DNA of 22,771 nucleotides, from the NCBI GenBank assembly GCA_026419775.2, contig JAOPGA020000584.1, positions 1 through 22,771 of the forward strand. Direction: 5' to 3'. This document shows positions 1-7,239 of the stretch, in pieces. The DNA is from Acrasis kona. Taxonomy: Eukaryota; Heterolobosea; Eutetramitea; Acrasida; Acrasidae. The notes under the pieces are model-generated. The model worked only from the letters and a program-made list of their open reading frames with translations, was not told the origin of the DNA and did no database searches. Numbering within the stretch: position 1 is the first letter of the stretch; each line of letters opens with the position of its first letter. The position numbers and the translations under genes are program-made.

Positions 1-2
1 TT

Positions 3-188
3 TTGACCACATCAAAACTAACAGGCCATATTGATACCGCAGGTATAGACCTAATTAGTTTTAAATTGTTGTTACCCAAACAAAATGATAAAGTTCCTAG
101 TGAGGCTATAGCCTTTACTAGTGGGCCATTATTTTTTTATGCCAAAGAGCGGGGAAATAGGAATCCACACATAACGAAACACAACGTT
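3..188 (+). other. possible 3' end of an unrecognised ORF at the window edge
   Basis: An open plus-strand frame enters from the left edge and reads like protein (for example SKLTGHIDTAGIDLISFKLL) up to about position 175. From there it overlaps the end of the minus-strand reverse transcriptase, where it is a shadow. I do not recognise a family. If real, it converges tail to tail with the retroelement at 189-1820. The retroelement side has an AATAAA signal at about 197-192 on the minus strand. It could also be chance open frame. Confidence 0.2.
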
Positions 189-1277
189 TTATTGAACAAT
201 ATTAAGCCTCTGTCTTTTTTGTTTCCTACGTTTACTTCGTTGGCTCTTACGTTTACGTCCTGACTTTTCTCGACCAAATTTACCAACCTTAAGTGCATGT
301 GGTTGATCACATTGTGAGTGCACAGCCCTCATTAATATAATATCATCCGTAGTGATGTGTATCGGGTAATCATCCATATTTTCCTCATAAATCACTTTTT
401 GGCAAAGTGGACGTAACTGTTGACTAATGTCATACCTCGGTAAATTGCATGCAATTCTTCCTAAGATAGACAATAGTTCTCCATTTTCATGTTCTCCTTC
501 CATCAAGTCATTTAATGTGGTTCCTACTTTCTCTAAGTTTACATCCTTGGTGTACACCTTATGCTGAGCATAATCTAATTTATACATTAGATAAGATAGT
601 ATTACCTGTAACGGTTCCATCTGAGACTTTTTGTAATTTACCGGTAGATTGTACTTTACTATATTCTGGATTAATCTATCTCTTCGGTCTATCACCTCCT
701 CTGGAGTCTTACCCGAAACGAGAAAATCATCCACTTGCACCAATACGGATGGATCCGTTATGGCCGCAATGTGATTTGTCAATGTTACACACGCATCACC
801 ACTGGTGGTCATTCCTTGTGGGCACTTGACGTAATAATAGTACTGACAATTAAATCGAATTCCCAAGTATGGTTGCGATTCCTTCGCTACTGGAATATTA
901 TGATAACAATCTTTGATATCAATTACGCATCCCCAGGAATTCTCTTTGACTACCTTAAAAATATCACTACGTTTCGGAAGGTTACGCTGGTATTGTGACA
1001 ATTGCTCACTGAGTCCGCCTCCATTTACCACCAACCTAATACTTCCATCCTTCTTAAACTCTGTTTGTAATCCAAGGAGATATTTTAATTCTCTACGATA
1101 GCATTTTTGAATCACACCATCTTGAACGAGTTGATCAATCTGAATTTGCACTCGTTGATAAAGTTCCTTGGGAATTTTATTTTTGGTATTTTGTAATTCA
1201 TCAACGCTTTCAATTGAGTAAATTACTCCATCGATTATTTCATCAGGTGTTTGTGGAAAAACTAAAACAGAAAACAA
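189..1277 (-). CDS. reverse transcriptase, DIRS/Gypsy-like
   Basis: Copies element RNA into DNA. The 362-residue frame shows RT motifs in order: a KKDGSIRLVV block (about residue 75), VIDIKDCYHNIPVAKE (about 117-132, catalytic Asp in IDIKD), YVKCPQGMTTSGDA (about 148-161) and VQVDDFLVSG (about 179-188), the last matching the YxDD box. DLKDAYxHIPI and a xPxGL block are typical of Gypsy/DIRS-type RTs rather than LINEs. The C-terminus is very basic (GREKSGRKRKSQRSKRRKQK), possibly a nuclear-localisation or nucleic-acid-binding tail. No standard RNase H domain is obvious. A pyrimidine-rich stretch ending in TTTTAG at about 1262 could be a splice acceptor joining it to an upstream exon. It lies 18 bp downstream of the gag-like ORF. 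Confidence 0.75.
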   Translation of the reverse strand: MFSVLVFPQTPDEIIDGVIYSIESVDELQNTKNKIPKELYQRVQIQIDQLVQDGVIQKCYRRELKYLLGLQTEFKKDGSIRLVVNGGGLSEQLSQYQRNLPKRSDIFKVVKENSWGCVIDIKDCYHNIPVAKESQPYLGIRFNCQYYYYVKCPQGMTTSGDACVTLTNHIAAITDPSVLVQVDDFLVSGKTPEEVIDRRDRLIQNIVKYNLPVNYKKSQMEPLQVILSYLMYKLDYAQHKVYTKDVNLEKVGTTLNDLMEGEHENGELLSILGRIACNLPRYDISQQLRPLCQKVIYEENMDDYPIHITTDDIILMRAVHSQCDQPHALKVGKFGREKSGRKRKSQRSKRRKQKRQRLNIVQ

Positions 1278-1295
1278 TTAATTTAACACAATATT

Positions 1296-1820
1296 TTAAT
1301 TACTTTTGTGCCTCTTTGGTGCTCTCTTGTCTTCGCTTACGTTGGCCTTGCACCATTGTACAGCTTTCTCAACTGCATTTTCATGCAGGAGATACGCGTG
1401 GTGGTTATCCCTGGAGCTACTCTTAACTAACCGAGCATATAGGTCACGATTCATTGCACCAACAGCCTTGGTGATCTCCTGACGGTTGATATCCATCACG
1501 ATGTACTGAGCACCGAACTCTTTGAGCCATTCGACGTTGCTCTTCAGCTGATCCCACTTGATGTTGTTCTCAGAGAACATCCTACCTAGAAGTACCTCTT
1601 GCTGAGGGGTGATATTACTCGGTAGGGCTGAACGATCCACAGCACTAGAAGGACCACCTTTAACGGCCTGAATCTCAACGAAAAGGTTTTTGATGAGCTC
1701 TGCGTTNGTGTTAACTAACGTGATCACTCGATCAAGCTTCTCTTCTATCGATTTTAGTTCTGTATTTGCGGTAGGGTGTTGGCTCAGACTTTGGCTGAAG
1801 TCGATTTCTTGGGACGACAT
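1296..1820 (-). CDS. gag-like ORF1 protein of D1
   Basis: A 174-residue protein directly upstream of the RT. Residues about 20-55 (TELKSIEEKLDRVITLV and onward) are predicted coiled coil. The middle is alpha-helical (VLLGRMFSENNIKWDQLKSN) and the tail is short and basic (DKRAPKRHKSN). There is no CCHC knuckle. The ATG follows a CAA-rich leader (1856-1821, minus strand). The ORF at 12781 has the same plan: CAA-rich leader, ATGTC start beginning MS(S)QE, N-terminal coiled coil and basic C-terminus. Calling it gag is inference from position. One codon contains an N. Confidence 0.5.
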   Translation of the reverse strand: MSSQEIDFSQSLSQHPTANTELKSIEEKLDRVITLVNXNAELIKNLFVEIQAVKGGPSSAVDRSALPSNITPQQEVLLGRMFSENNIKWDQLKSNVEWLKEFGAQYIVMDINRQEITKAVGAMNRDLYARLVKSSSRDNHHAYLLHENAVEKAVQWCKANVSEDKRAPKRHKSN

Positions 1821-1990
1821 GTTGTTGTTTTTGTTTGTTTGGTTGTTGTTGACGACAACAGAAACATTAATTTAAACGGAACATACCGGCGAAGATGTCC
1901 GACTACAAGTCCGGACACTCCTAGAATTATCCATATTAATACTTATTATATATCCATTTCTGGAGAAATGTATTATATAAATAAAATTTT
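1821..1990 (-). promoter_or_regulatory. leader and likely promoter region of D1
   Basis: The minus strand just before the ATG is a CAA/AAC-rich leader. Further upstream is a GTCCG cluster: GTCCGAC at 1897-1903 and the perfect palindrome GTCCGGAC at 1909-1916. Beyond that is AT-rich DNA with TATATAA-like words (about 1945-1982). A promoter or element end here is plausible, but no start site is proven. Confidence 0.25.
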
Positions 1991-2022
1991 TTTTAGAAAA
2001 CAGGGATAAGCCTGAAAGTTTA
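1991..2022 (-). repeat. LINE-A 3'-tail fragment
   Basis: About 30 bp match the very 3' end of the LINE-A tail seen at 11590 and 13345 (GAAAACAGGGATAAGCCTG and flanks), in minus orientation with the poly(A) side to the left. The match stops abruptly at 2022, where a different sequence starting TTTTTTTGCGC begins. It directly abuts the open frame of the HNH protein, so this LINE end probably truncates that gene on its 5' side. No target-site duplication is visible. Confidence 0.6.
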
Positions 2023-2040
2023 TTTTTTTGCGCTCCGGAG

Positions 2041-3141
2041 CGGGAAATTCCAGAACCTAAAAAGGTAGGAATCAAAACGCTTCGCGTTAATCAACATGTT
2101 GAGCTTAAAAATATCTCAGATAGTAACAATTTCAATGAAATTAACAAGGATGTTGAAGATGATGAAAACAAATTCAATTTGTTTTTTGTTCCAGATGGAA
2201 CCACCCAACCCCCAGTATGGAATTACAACATTCGAAAAGTTCGGTTGAGGAAAACTGATAGTATCCTACCAAATATTCCTCATAAGAAGATATCCTATGG
2301 ATATATACAAACAGGAAGAAGAGGACGAAGTAAAACATTGTCCTTTTTAAAATATGTGGCAACATGTTATAATAAACGTTGTTTATATTGTAATTGCATT
2401 TTTAATACCAATGGTACATCCCTACAGAAGATAAATCGTGCACAAGGGTACAACGACCATAACTGCTATACGGTTTGTGAAACATGTAACATACTACAGT
2501 ATACGAGAGATCTACTACCCTTCTATGAATGGTTATGTAGAACTGATGATTTTTTAGATTCTGGCAGTGATGCCAGTATTATGAGTTTGTTGCGTCAAAA
2601 ATTCAATACGTACGCTGTAGAGGTATTTCCTGATGACGTTTGGAGAAAACTTGCAGCTGAACACCATGGTCCAATCGCACCAATCCCAATATTATTGGAA
2701 TGTAATTTTGAGGATATACCCACCGATATGCCGTTGGCACCTAAGGCTAGTTATGTACCCAACATCTTGCCTGACACCGAGAAGCAACGCAAGATTTTGA
2801 TTGACGGTAAAGGTAAAATGAATATGCGTGGACCCAATTGTCAGATACCAAGTTTGTATTACGAGTGTTTGAAATTAGCCTATTGTACATACTGCGGTGT
2901 ACCTTTAGGAAATATTCATGGAACCTGTCTTGACAGATTCAATCATAAAAAACCATATACACGTTGGAACTGTAGGCGCTTAATGAACTGTAAAGAAACC
3001 GATGGTTTGTACAGGACTTCGCCAAACGATTATTCAATAGAATGTTTGATAATTATATATCTTTTGAACAATACTAATAGAATGTTCATTACACAATACC
3101 TAATTCCGTTTAGAACACTCTTTATACCATTCGATGAATAG
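2041..3141 (+). CDS. protein with two HNH-like zinc modules (5' truncated)
   Basis: Open frame of about 366 residues; no clear ATG near its start, so the 5' end is probably lost. Numbering from the Leu codon at 2179: module 1 has C68-x2-C71, then SLQKINRAQGYNDHN and C100-x2-C103-N. This is the HNH pattern CxxC, (L)DRI, GY-x2-x-N, CxxCN. Module 2 has C236-x2-C239, LDRFNHKKPYTRWNC (251-265) and C271. Module 2 is closer in the LDR...H part, and module 1 is better in the final CxxCN. Neither is a textbook catalytic site, so it may be a nuclease or only a DNA-binding fold. The two modules are about 165 residues apart, suggesting internal duplication. A stop at 3139-3141 is followed by AATAAA at about 3153. 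Element or host origin is unknown. Confidence 0.55.
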   Translation, partial: REIPEPKKVGIKTLRVNQHVELKNISDSNNFNEINKDVEDDENKFNLFFVPDGTTQPPVWNYNIRKVRLRKTDSILPNIPHKKISYGYIQTGRRGRSKTLSFLKYVATCYNKRCLYCNCIFNTNGTSLQKINRAQGYNDHNCYTVCETCNILQYTRDLLPFYEWLCRTDDFLDSGSDASIMSLLRQKFNTYAVEVFPDDVWRKLAAEHHGPIAPIPILLECNFEDIPTDMPLAPKASYVPNILPDTEKQRKILIDGKGKMNMRGPNCQIPSLYYECLKLAYCTYCGVPLGNIHGTCLDRFNHKKPYTRWNCRRLMNCKETDGLYRTSPNDYSIECLIIIYLLNNTNRMFITQYLIPFRTLFIPFDE

Positions 3142-3230
3142 GTAATATACACAATAAAATAGTCTTCACGCTTATGACATGTATATTGATGACTTCACAC
3201 AAGTCAACTCAACTGTGTCACTTACAACCA

Positions 3231-3346
3231 TTTCGGTGATTTGTATATATAATTTTTTGTGTAAGGTAACTCATCAATAACTATTGACGGGGGTTGTAAA
3301 ACTACCAATAAACTATCAAGCTTATCCCTGTTTTCAAAAAAAAAAA
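3231..3346 (+). mobile_element. LINE-A, severely 5'-truncated copy (3' UTR and poly(A))
   Basis: Matches the LINE-A 3' UTR in plus orientation, from TTTCGGTGATTTGTATATAT to CTTATCCCTGTTTTC, then a run of A (3336-3346). It contains the short palindrome TCAATAACTATTGA common to all LINE-A tails. At 18579-18868 the same tail follows a LINE-type coding end and its stop codon, which identifies it as a LINE 3' end. No clear target-site duplication flanks this copy. Confidence 0.75.
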
Positions 3347-3701
3347 GCATACGAAGTTTCTGATTTTTAGTGACTGCCAATTTAATAACCTGTCCAGTAA
3401 ACCAAGATATTTATTCAAAATATTTTTATTGGTCAAGACTTTTAAAGTTGAGTATCCGTTTCATAGATTTACTTAAATTCTAGAATTTATCTCTTTGGCC
3501 CTTGTAACTCATAATTATTTTCAAGATGTTCTTTGTACTTCTCCTCCAACCTTATCATCAAGTGAGATAAATATTTGATGGTTATTCACTATTAGCAATT
3601 ATTGTAATATATTTTTGGTGGGAAACAATGTGAACCCTCACACGATTTTTGAATTTGTTACACACGCTTGAAGGTTGAGATAGCTATCGGCATCAGTAGC
3701 A
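3347..3701. other. no gene seen
   Basis: AT-rich DNA with short open frames only and no recognisable repeat. It may hold the promoter or left end of the transposon carrying the dioxygenase, but no CACTA-type terminus was found. Confidence 0.3.
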
Positions 3702-4652
3702 ATGAAGAAACATTGTAGTGATGNAAGTGTTCAAAAACGTAGAACAAGAGCCAAATTGGACAAACGGAGGCGCAAGTATAATGCATCCAATAAACGAAAG
3801 GAGGAAGTCTCTCCATTACAAGGTTATCATCGGAAAGTAGAATACATAAGAACAAACTTGGGATGGACCATTTCCTGAAGATGTCCTAAAGCAACCTCAA
3901 TTCAAAGATTGGAATTTTCTTCACAAAAATCCGAACAACAGCACATTAGCATTTTGGAAGGAGAGAAACCCAAGTGTGCGCAAAATGTCAAGAGGTCTGG
4001 AGTGTGGAGTCCACCTAGGATATTGGAGAAGGAACGGCAACTATGGTAATGACATTAGTTTAATTGCAGGAACCGAATTAGACAATGCTAAAAGATGGAT
4101 ATTGCACTTTCGCAAGCTAGGTGCGTATTATTTAACAAGTAATTTAAAATTTATAGGTGTGTGGGATGCGTTGAACAGATACTTTTTTGAAAGCAACCCA
4201 GAGATGTTCAACCACTTTTTAAAAATCAAAATCCCATCAGAGCACAAACGACACTTTGGAGTTTTTGAAGCTGTGGCTTTAAACTTCAATTTTCATTTGG
4301 TGATGACACCAAAGATAGCCCAGATACACACTGCGTTGTTGTAACTTTTGGAACATTTGAAGATGGAGGGGTTATAATTTTACATTGTGTACATGTCGTG
4401 TATTACACAAAGCCCGGCTGTATTGCTCAATTTAAAGCAAAAAACATTTTTCACGAGAGTACAAAACATAAAGTTGGACATCGATTTGTTATAGTTCTAT
4501 TCGTGGATGCGAATTCTTTCTATGAAAGTGTTTCACAGTGTTACAAAGAATCTCCTAACAAGCCTGTTTTCGAATTTATAAAAGAATGCAAGAGGAAAGA
4601 AAGGGAAGAAAAGGAAGCAAAAAAAAGTGAAACAAAGAGGAGAAGGCTGTAA
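3702..4652 (+). pseudogene. 2-oxoglutarate/Fe(II) dioxygenase, TET/JBP-like, frameshifted
   Basis: Likely oxidises a substrate using Fe(II) and 2-oxoglutarate; in the TET/JBP family the substrate is modified or unmodified pyrimidine in DNA. The start is ATG 3702 (MKKHCSD, then an Arg/Lys-rich segment). The frame changes near 3848 and again at 4296-4302. In the second frame, DGPFPEDVLKQPQFKDWNFL leads into a helical region and VALNFNFH. The third frame holds DDTKDSPDTHCVVVTFGTF, then EDGG, PGCIAQF, NIFHES (distal His codon 4452) and HRFVIVLF (Arg codon 4482). This is the double-stranded beta-helix order HxD...GG...H...R. The frame change falls inside HxD (His codon 4294, Asp codon 4302). The tail is Lys/Glu-rich. 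It lies upstream of and on the same strand as the CACTA transposase. The oxygenase fold is fairly sure; the TET/JBP subfamily is a guess. Confidence 0.6.
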
Positions 4653-4679
4653 CACATTAGCAGATACTAATTGCATTGC

Positions 4680-4830
4680 TGGGGGTGATCCTGTTGCCAG
4701 GGATGTGGTTGTGGTTGTTGCTGGGGGTGTTGTTGTTGCTGTTGTAGTTGTTGCTGGGGGTGTTGATGTGGGTGATCCTGTTGCCAGGGATGTGGTTGTA
4801 GTTGTTGTTGACACTGTTGTATCGAAAATA
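4680..4830. repeat. GTTGTT-rich minisatellite
   Basis: Just after the dioxygenase stop, an imperfect repeat built from GTTGTTGCTGGGGGTG words contains a longer unit twice (GGGTGATCCTGTTGCCAGGG at about 4682 and 4770, each followed by ATGTGGTTGT). Long frames on both strands here (Val- or Thr-rich) are artefacts of the repeat. Confidence 0.75.
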
Positions 4831-4923
4831 AACATTTATTTATATTGTGGAAAAATCGTGGGAGCGTTCCTTTCCTTTTTTTTTACTATTTCGGTCAGGG
4901 GAAAGGAGACAGGAGTGTATTTG

Positions 4924-5246
4924 GTTTTTTTGTTCCTATATTCAGTGATGATGGAGAGTTTGCTACTATAGGTGATCAATATGATGGTACAGGAAGTGAG
5001 TTTTGTTTCACGGAGTATAAGACTGTTGTATGTTTTAATAAATGCGATGGTATTGTTGAGATTGCATGNAAGGGAAAAAGCCTTCATTGCACATTGCCAC
5101 CAAAGTCTTCTCCTCAATTTACACGGTTAGGAGCATCCACCCAGATTCCTAACTCTCTTGCTAATTTTACAAAAAGAGAGGATGTTAATGAACTTGCCGT
5201 TAAAGACTTGGTTGAAATAAATAGAACCATCAAGTGTAGAAAATAA
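4924..5246 (+). pseudogene. possible second dioxygenase C-terminal fragment
   Basis: The frame from about 4924 reads as protein: FSDDGEFATIGDQYDGTGSE, then CDGIVEIA, KGKSLHCTLPPKSS (His codon 5095), FTRLGASTQIPNSL (Arg codon 5124) and a Lys-rich end. The hydrophobic-G...K-LH-PP...R spacing resembles the distal His/Arg half of a 2OG-Fe(II) oxygenase. The N-terminal half with HxD is absent. It lies between the first dioxygenase and the zinc-finger ORF, all on the plus strand. It contains an N. The family call is weak, and it could be an unrelated transposon-borne protein. Confidence 0.35.
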
Positions 5247-5297
5247 TAAATTTACAATCAACTCAAAAAGCTGTTAAACTTTTTTAAAAACAATGTC

Positions 5298-6050
5298 ATG
5301 AACACAATCACCAAATACCTTCAGCCACTTCCAAGTGCAGAGAAGCAAGCAGAGTTAGAGCTCCAGAAGTTACTAAAGAGGGTATGCCAGTGTTATCAAG
5401 ACATTCTAAAACAGAACATTCGATACAAGATTACGAAGAATAGCCCTTCGCTTGAATGCTTTTGTAACAACCCCTGCTGTACAAAACTAAACAACCCACA
5501 GTATCTCTGCCCTCTATGTACTTCTTTAAAGAGGTACATCTCAAAGAAGGACATTAAGATACATCTAATTAATCATCATAAATCAAAAAANAATTATAAC
5601 GATTATATTAGTATGTTTAAGGACCATGTTGAAGTAGTCAATCGCTTCTCCACAAACAAGCCAAACAAGAAGAGGAAAAGAGATAGTACATTAAATATTA
5701 CAAATGAATCCTTNTACTCCAATGAATGTAACTACGATAGTGATAACCAAGTTGAGTCTTATGAAGAGAATATAGAACATATAGAAAACTCCCCATCAAC
5801 TCATGTGGTTACACCAAAGGAGCAGGATATTGGTCAGCAGATTATTGATAATGCACTATCTTCTTTTAAAGGCAGCCAGTACAGTGATGAGCCTGAGGAT
5901 ATTTATTATGATGATGCTGATTTAGAAGATTTACTGGAACGTATTAATTCAGATGTTAACCGTACAAATAGAGTGAAAGTATATATCAACAATACTATTA
6001 CACCTTGTCCAAAAGCGATTGTGAAGTTGGAATTTGAGAATGTGACATAG
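5298..6050 (+). CDS. C2H2 zinc-finger ORF, probable CACTA accessory or N-terminal part
   Basis: A 250-residue protein beginning MNTITKYLQPLPSAEKQ. Residues about 50-62 hold Cys pairs (CFCNNPCC). Residues about 70-92 form a C2H2 finger, YLCPLCTSLKRYISKKDIK followed by IHLINHH (C-x2-C-x12-H-x4-H). A Lys/Arg cluster (NKKRKRD) follows, then a long acidic region (EPEDIYYDDADLEDLLERIN). It ends in TAG, with AATAAATAAA at about 6147. CACTA transposases often carry an N-terminal zinc finger, and the tnp2 frame begins about 190 bp downstream after a TTATTAG acceptor-like site (6241). It may therefore be an upstream exon or a separate DNA-binding protein. Two N bases lie in the frame. Confidence 0.5.
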   Translation: MNTITKYLQPLPSAEKQAELELQKLLKRVCQCYQDILKQNIRYKITKNSPSLECFCNNPCCTKLNNPQYLCPLCTSLKRYISKKDIKIHLINHHKSKXNYNDYISMFKDHVEVVNRFSTNKPNKKRKRDSTLNITNESXYSNECNYDSDNQVESYEENIEHIENSPSTHVVTPKEQDIGQQIIDNALSSFKGSQYSDEPEDIYYDDADLEDLLERINSDVNRTNRVKVYINNTITPCPKAIVKLEFENVT

Positions 6051-6241
6051 TGATGTGTAAACAATTAATTTCGAACAATCTTTCACAAACGCATACTCAA
6101 CTCATTTTAACCGGTCAATCTCCCTCCAAATCTGTTACAATGGGTTAATAAATAAAATAAAATACATTCTTTATCGTAGAGGGTAAATAATATTAGTCCT
6201 ATGGAAATATAATATTAAGAGAGTCATGTTTTAATATTATT

Positions 6242-6583
6242 AGTACACCACAAGATGAGGAAGAGGAGATCATGATTACCAGTAATGCACAAACAATACC
6301 TCATGTTGATCAACAAGATATTACTAAATATCCATCAATGGGAACTTCCATACCTCAAAAGATTGGCCATGAACCATTTCGAACAAACAATTGTTTGAAA
6401 TTCACAGATTATTTGTTATCAAATATCACAGATGAGAANTGTGATGGTTTATTAAAGCGTCTACATGGAACGTACTGCAATGACCCATTAGCATTATCAT
6501 CTATCCCAATGAACATGGATGAGATTTCACATGCCTTACATGAGATAGAAATGTTCACTCCTATTCCAAGAACCAAGAATATT
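6242..6583 (+). CDS. CACTA (tnp2) transposase, N-terminal piece
   Basis: This frame is open from the acceptor-like TTATTAG at 6241. It is acidic at first (PQDEEEEIM), then reads TDYLLSNITDE, GLLKRLHGTYC and MDEISHALHEIEM. It runs into the poly(T) side of an inserted LINE-B at 6584. Transposase sequence resumes after the LINE at about 7240. An 8-bp duplication (AGAATATT, 6576-6583 and 7239-7246) flanks the insertion. Assignment to tnp2 relies on this continuity, because this stretch has no strong motif of its own. Confidence 0.45.
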
Positions 6584-7238
6584 CTTTTTTTTTTGTATAA
6601 ATCGCATTCTGCGAAAAGCTTTATTAGAATAAATTTACATATTTATAAATGACTCTATACAGCCGAAGGCCCGCCTAGCTTGGCGGATTTGATGGCGTGC
6701 GTTGCGCAACGCGCGTGCCAGATGGAGTAAGAGGTCTCCATCAAAATGGTTGATATCTTCCTCAACACTTGGATTGGCTTTTTGACTGGTATCTTACTAG
6801 AAAAACGCTTAACTACATCCATACTAGTGTAACCAAGTAGACTAGCATAAATAGTAGCTTTATGCTTGTCAGTCATAGGATGTTCGTCAAAATCAAAACC
6901 ACTCTGGTACAGTGTAAATGGAAGACCCCAGAATTTAAATGAGCCCTTTATAAGTGAACCTGGCAGCAAATTGCTGTGAATCAGTTCATTAATTGATTGT
7001 ATTGCGTCATATGTGTATGGCNAANTTTTTGCGACAATTTAGAAGAACATGAGATTGGTCCTCATGTTGCAAACAACACCTCGGGCATTTGGTGTTGATT
7101 ATTTGATTTTTGTCGTCCCAATACTGCATTTTAGAGAGTGTGCAGAGTTGATTGGAACGGAGACGGAGGAGGAAGATCTGTTTGGGTCGCGACATAAGGT
7201 TTGTGTCGACGCTGGCTTTGATATTATATTCATCGTGG
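6584..7238 (-). mobile_element. LINE-B, 5'-truncated copy inserted in the CACTA transposase
   Basis: On the minus strand it starts inside the ORF just after the RNase H region (HDEYNIKASVD) and passes LLRLRSNQLCTLS and a zinc knuckle CPRCCLQHEDQSHVLLNC (C-x2-C...H-x4-C). It then continues through IYASLLGYTSMDVVKRF and LRKISTILMETSYSIWHARC to a stop at about 6655. The 3' UTR contains a GCCTTCGGC mini-hairpin, CGCAGAATGCG and AATAAA, and ends in poly(A) at 6584-6592. The 8-bp flanking repeat AGAATATT is a likely target-site duplication. The coding end is clearly related to LINE-A, but the 3' UTR is different. Ns lie at about 7022-7025. Confidence 0.8.
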
Positions 7239-7239
7239 A

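Larger units (their letters stand above)
1..1930 (-). mobile_element. DIRS-like (tyrosine-recombinase) retroelement fossil D1
   Basis: On the minus strand this holds a CAA-rich leader, a gag-like ORF (1820-1296) and a reverse transcriptase ORF (1277-189), in the order seen in retroelements. No recombinase or terminal repeats can be seen, so the element is partial or leaves the window on the left. The DIRS-like assignment rests on a relative (12600-14393): it has a gag-like ORF with the same leader and start, an RT start sharing FPQTP-EI, and a tyrosine-recombinase N-terminus on the same strand. The two long ORFs are largely open, so the copy is not very old. An ordinary LTR element is the main alternative. 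Confidence 0.5.

Noticed and set aside
1991-3346. HNH gene as cargo of a small TIR transposon
   Set aside because: The flanking inverted sequences are LINE-A tails of different length (32 and 116 bp) with poly(A) sides outward and no shared target duplication.
4533-4971. Thr-rich minus-strand and Val-rich plus-strand ORFs
   Set aside because: They are translations of the GTTGTT/GGGGTG minisatellite and the dioxygenase tail, with no complexity of their own.
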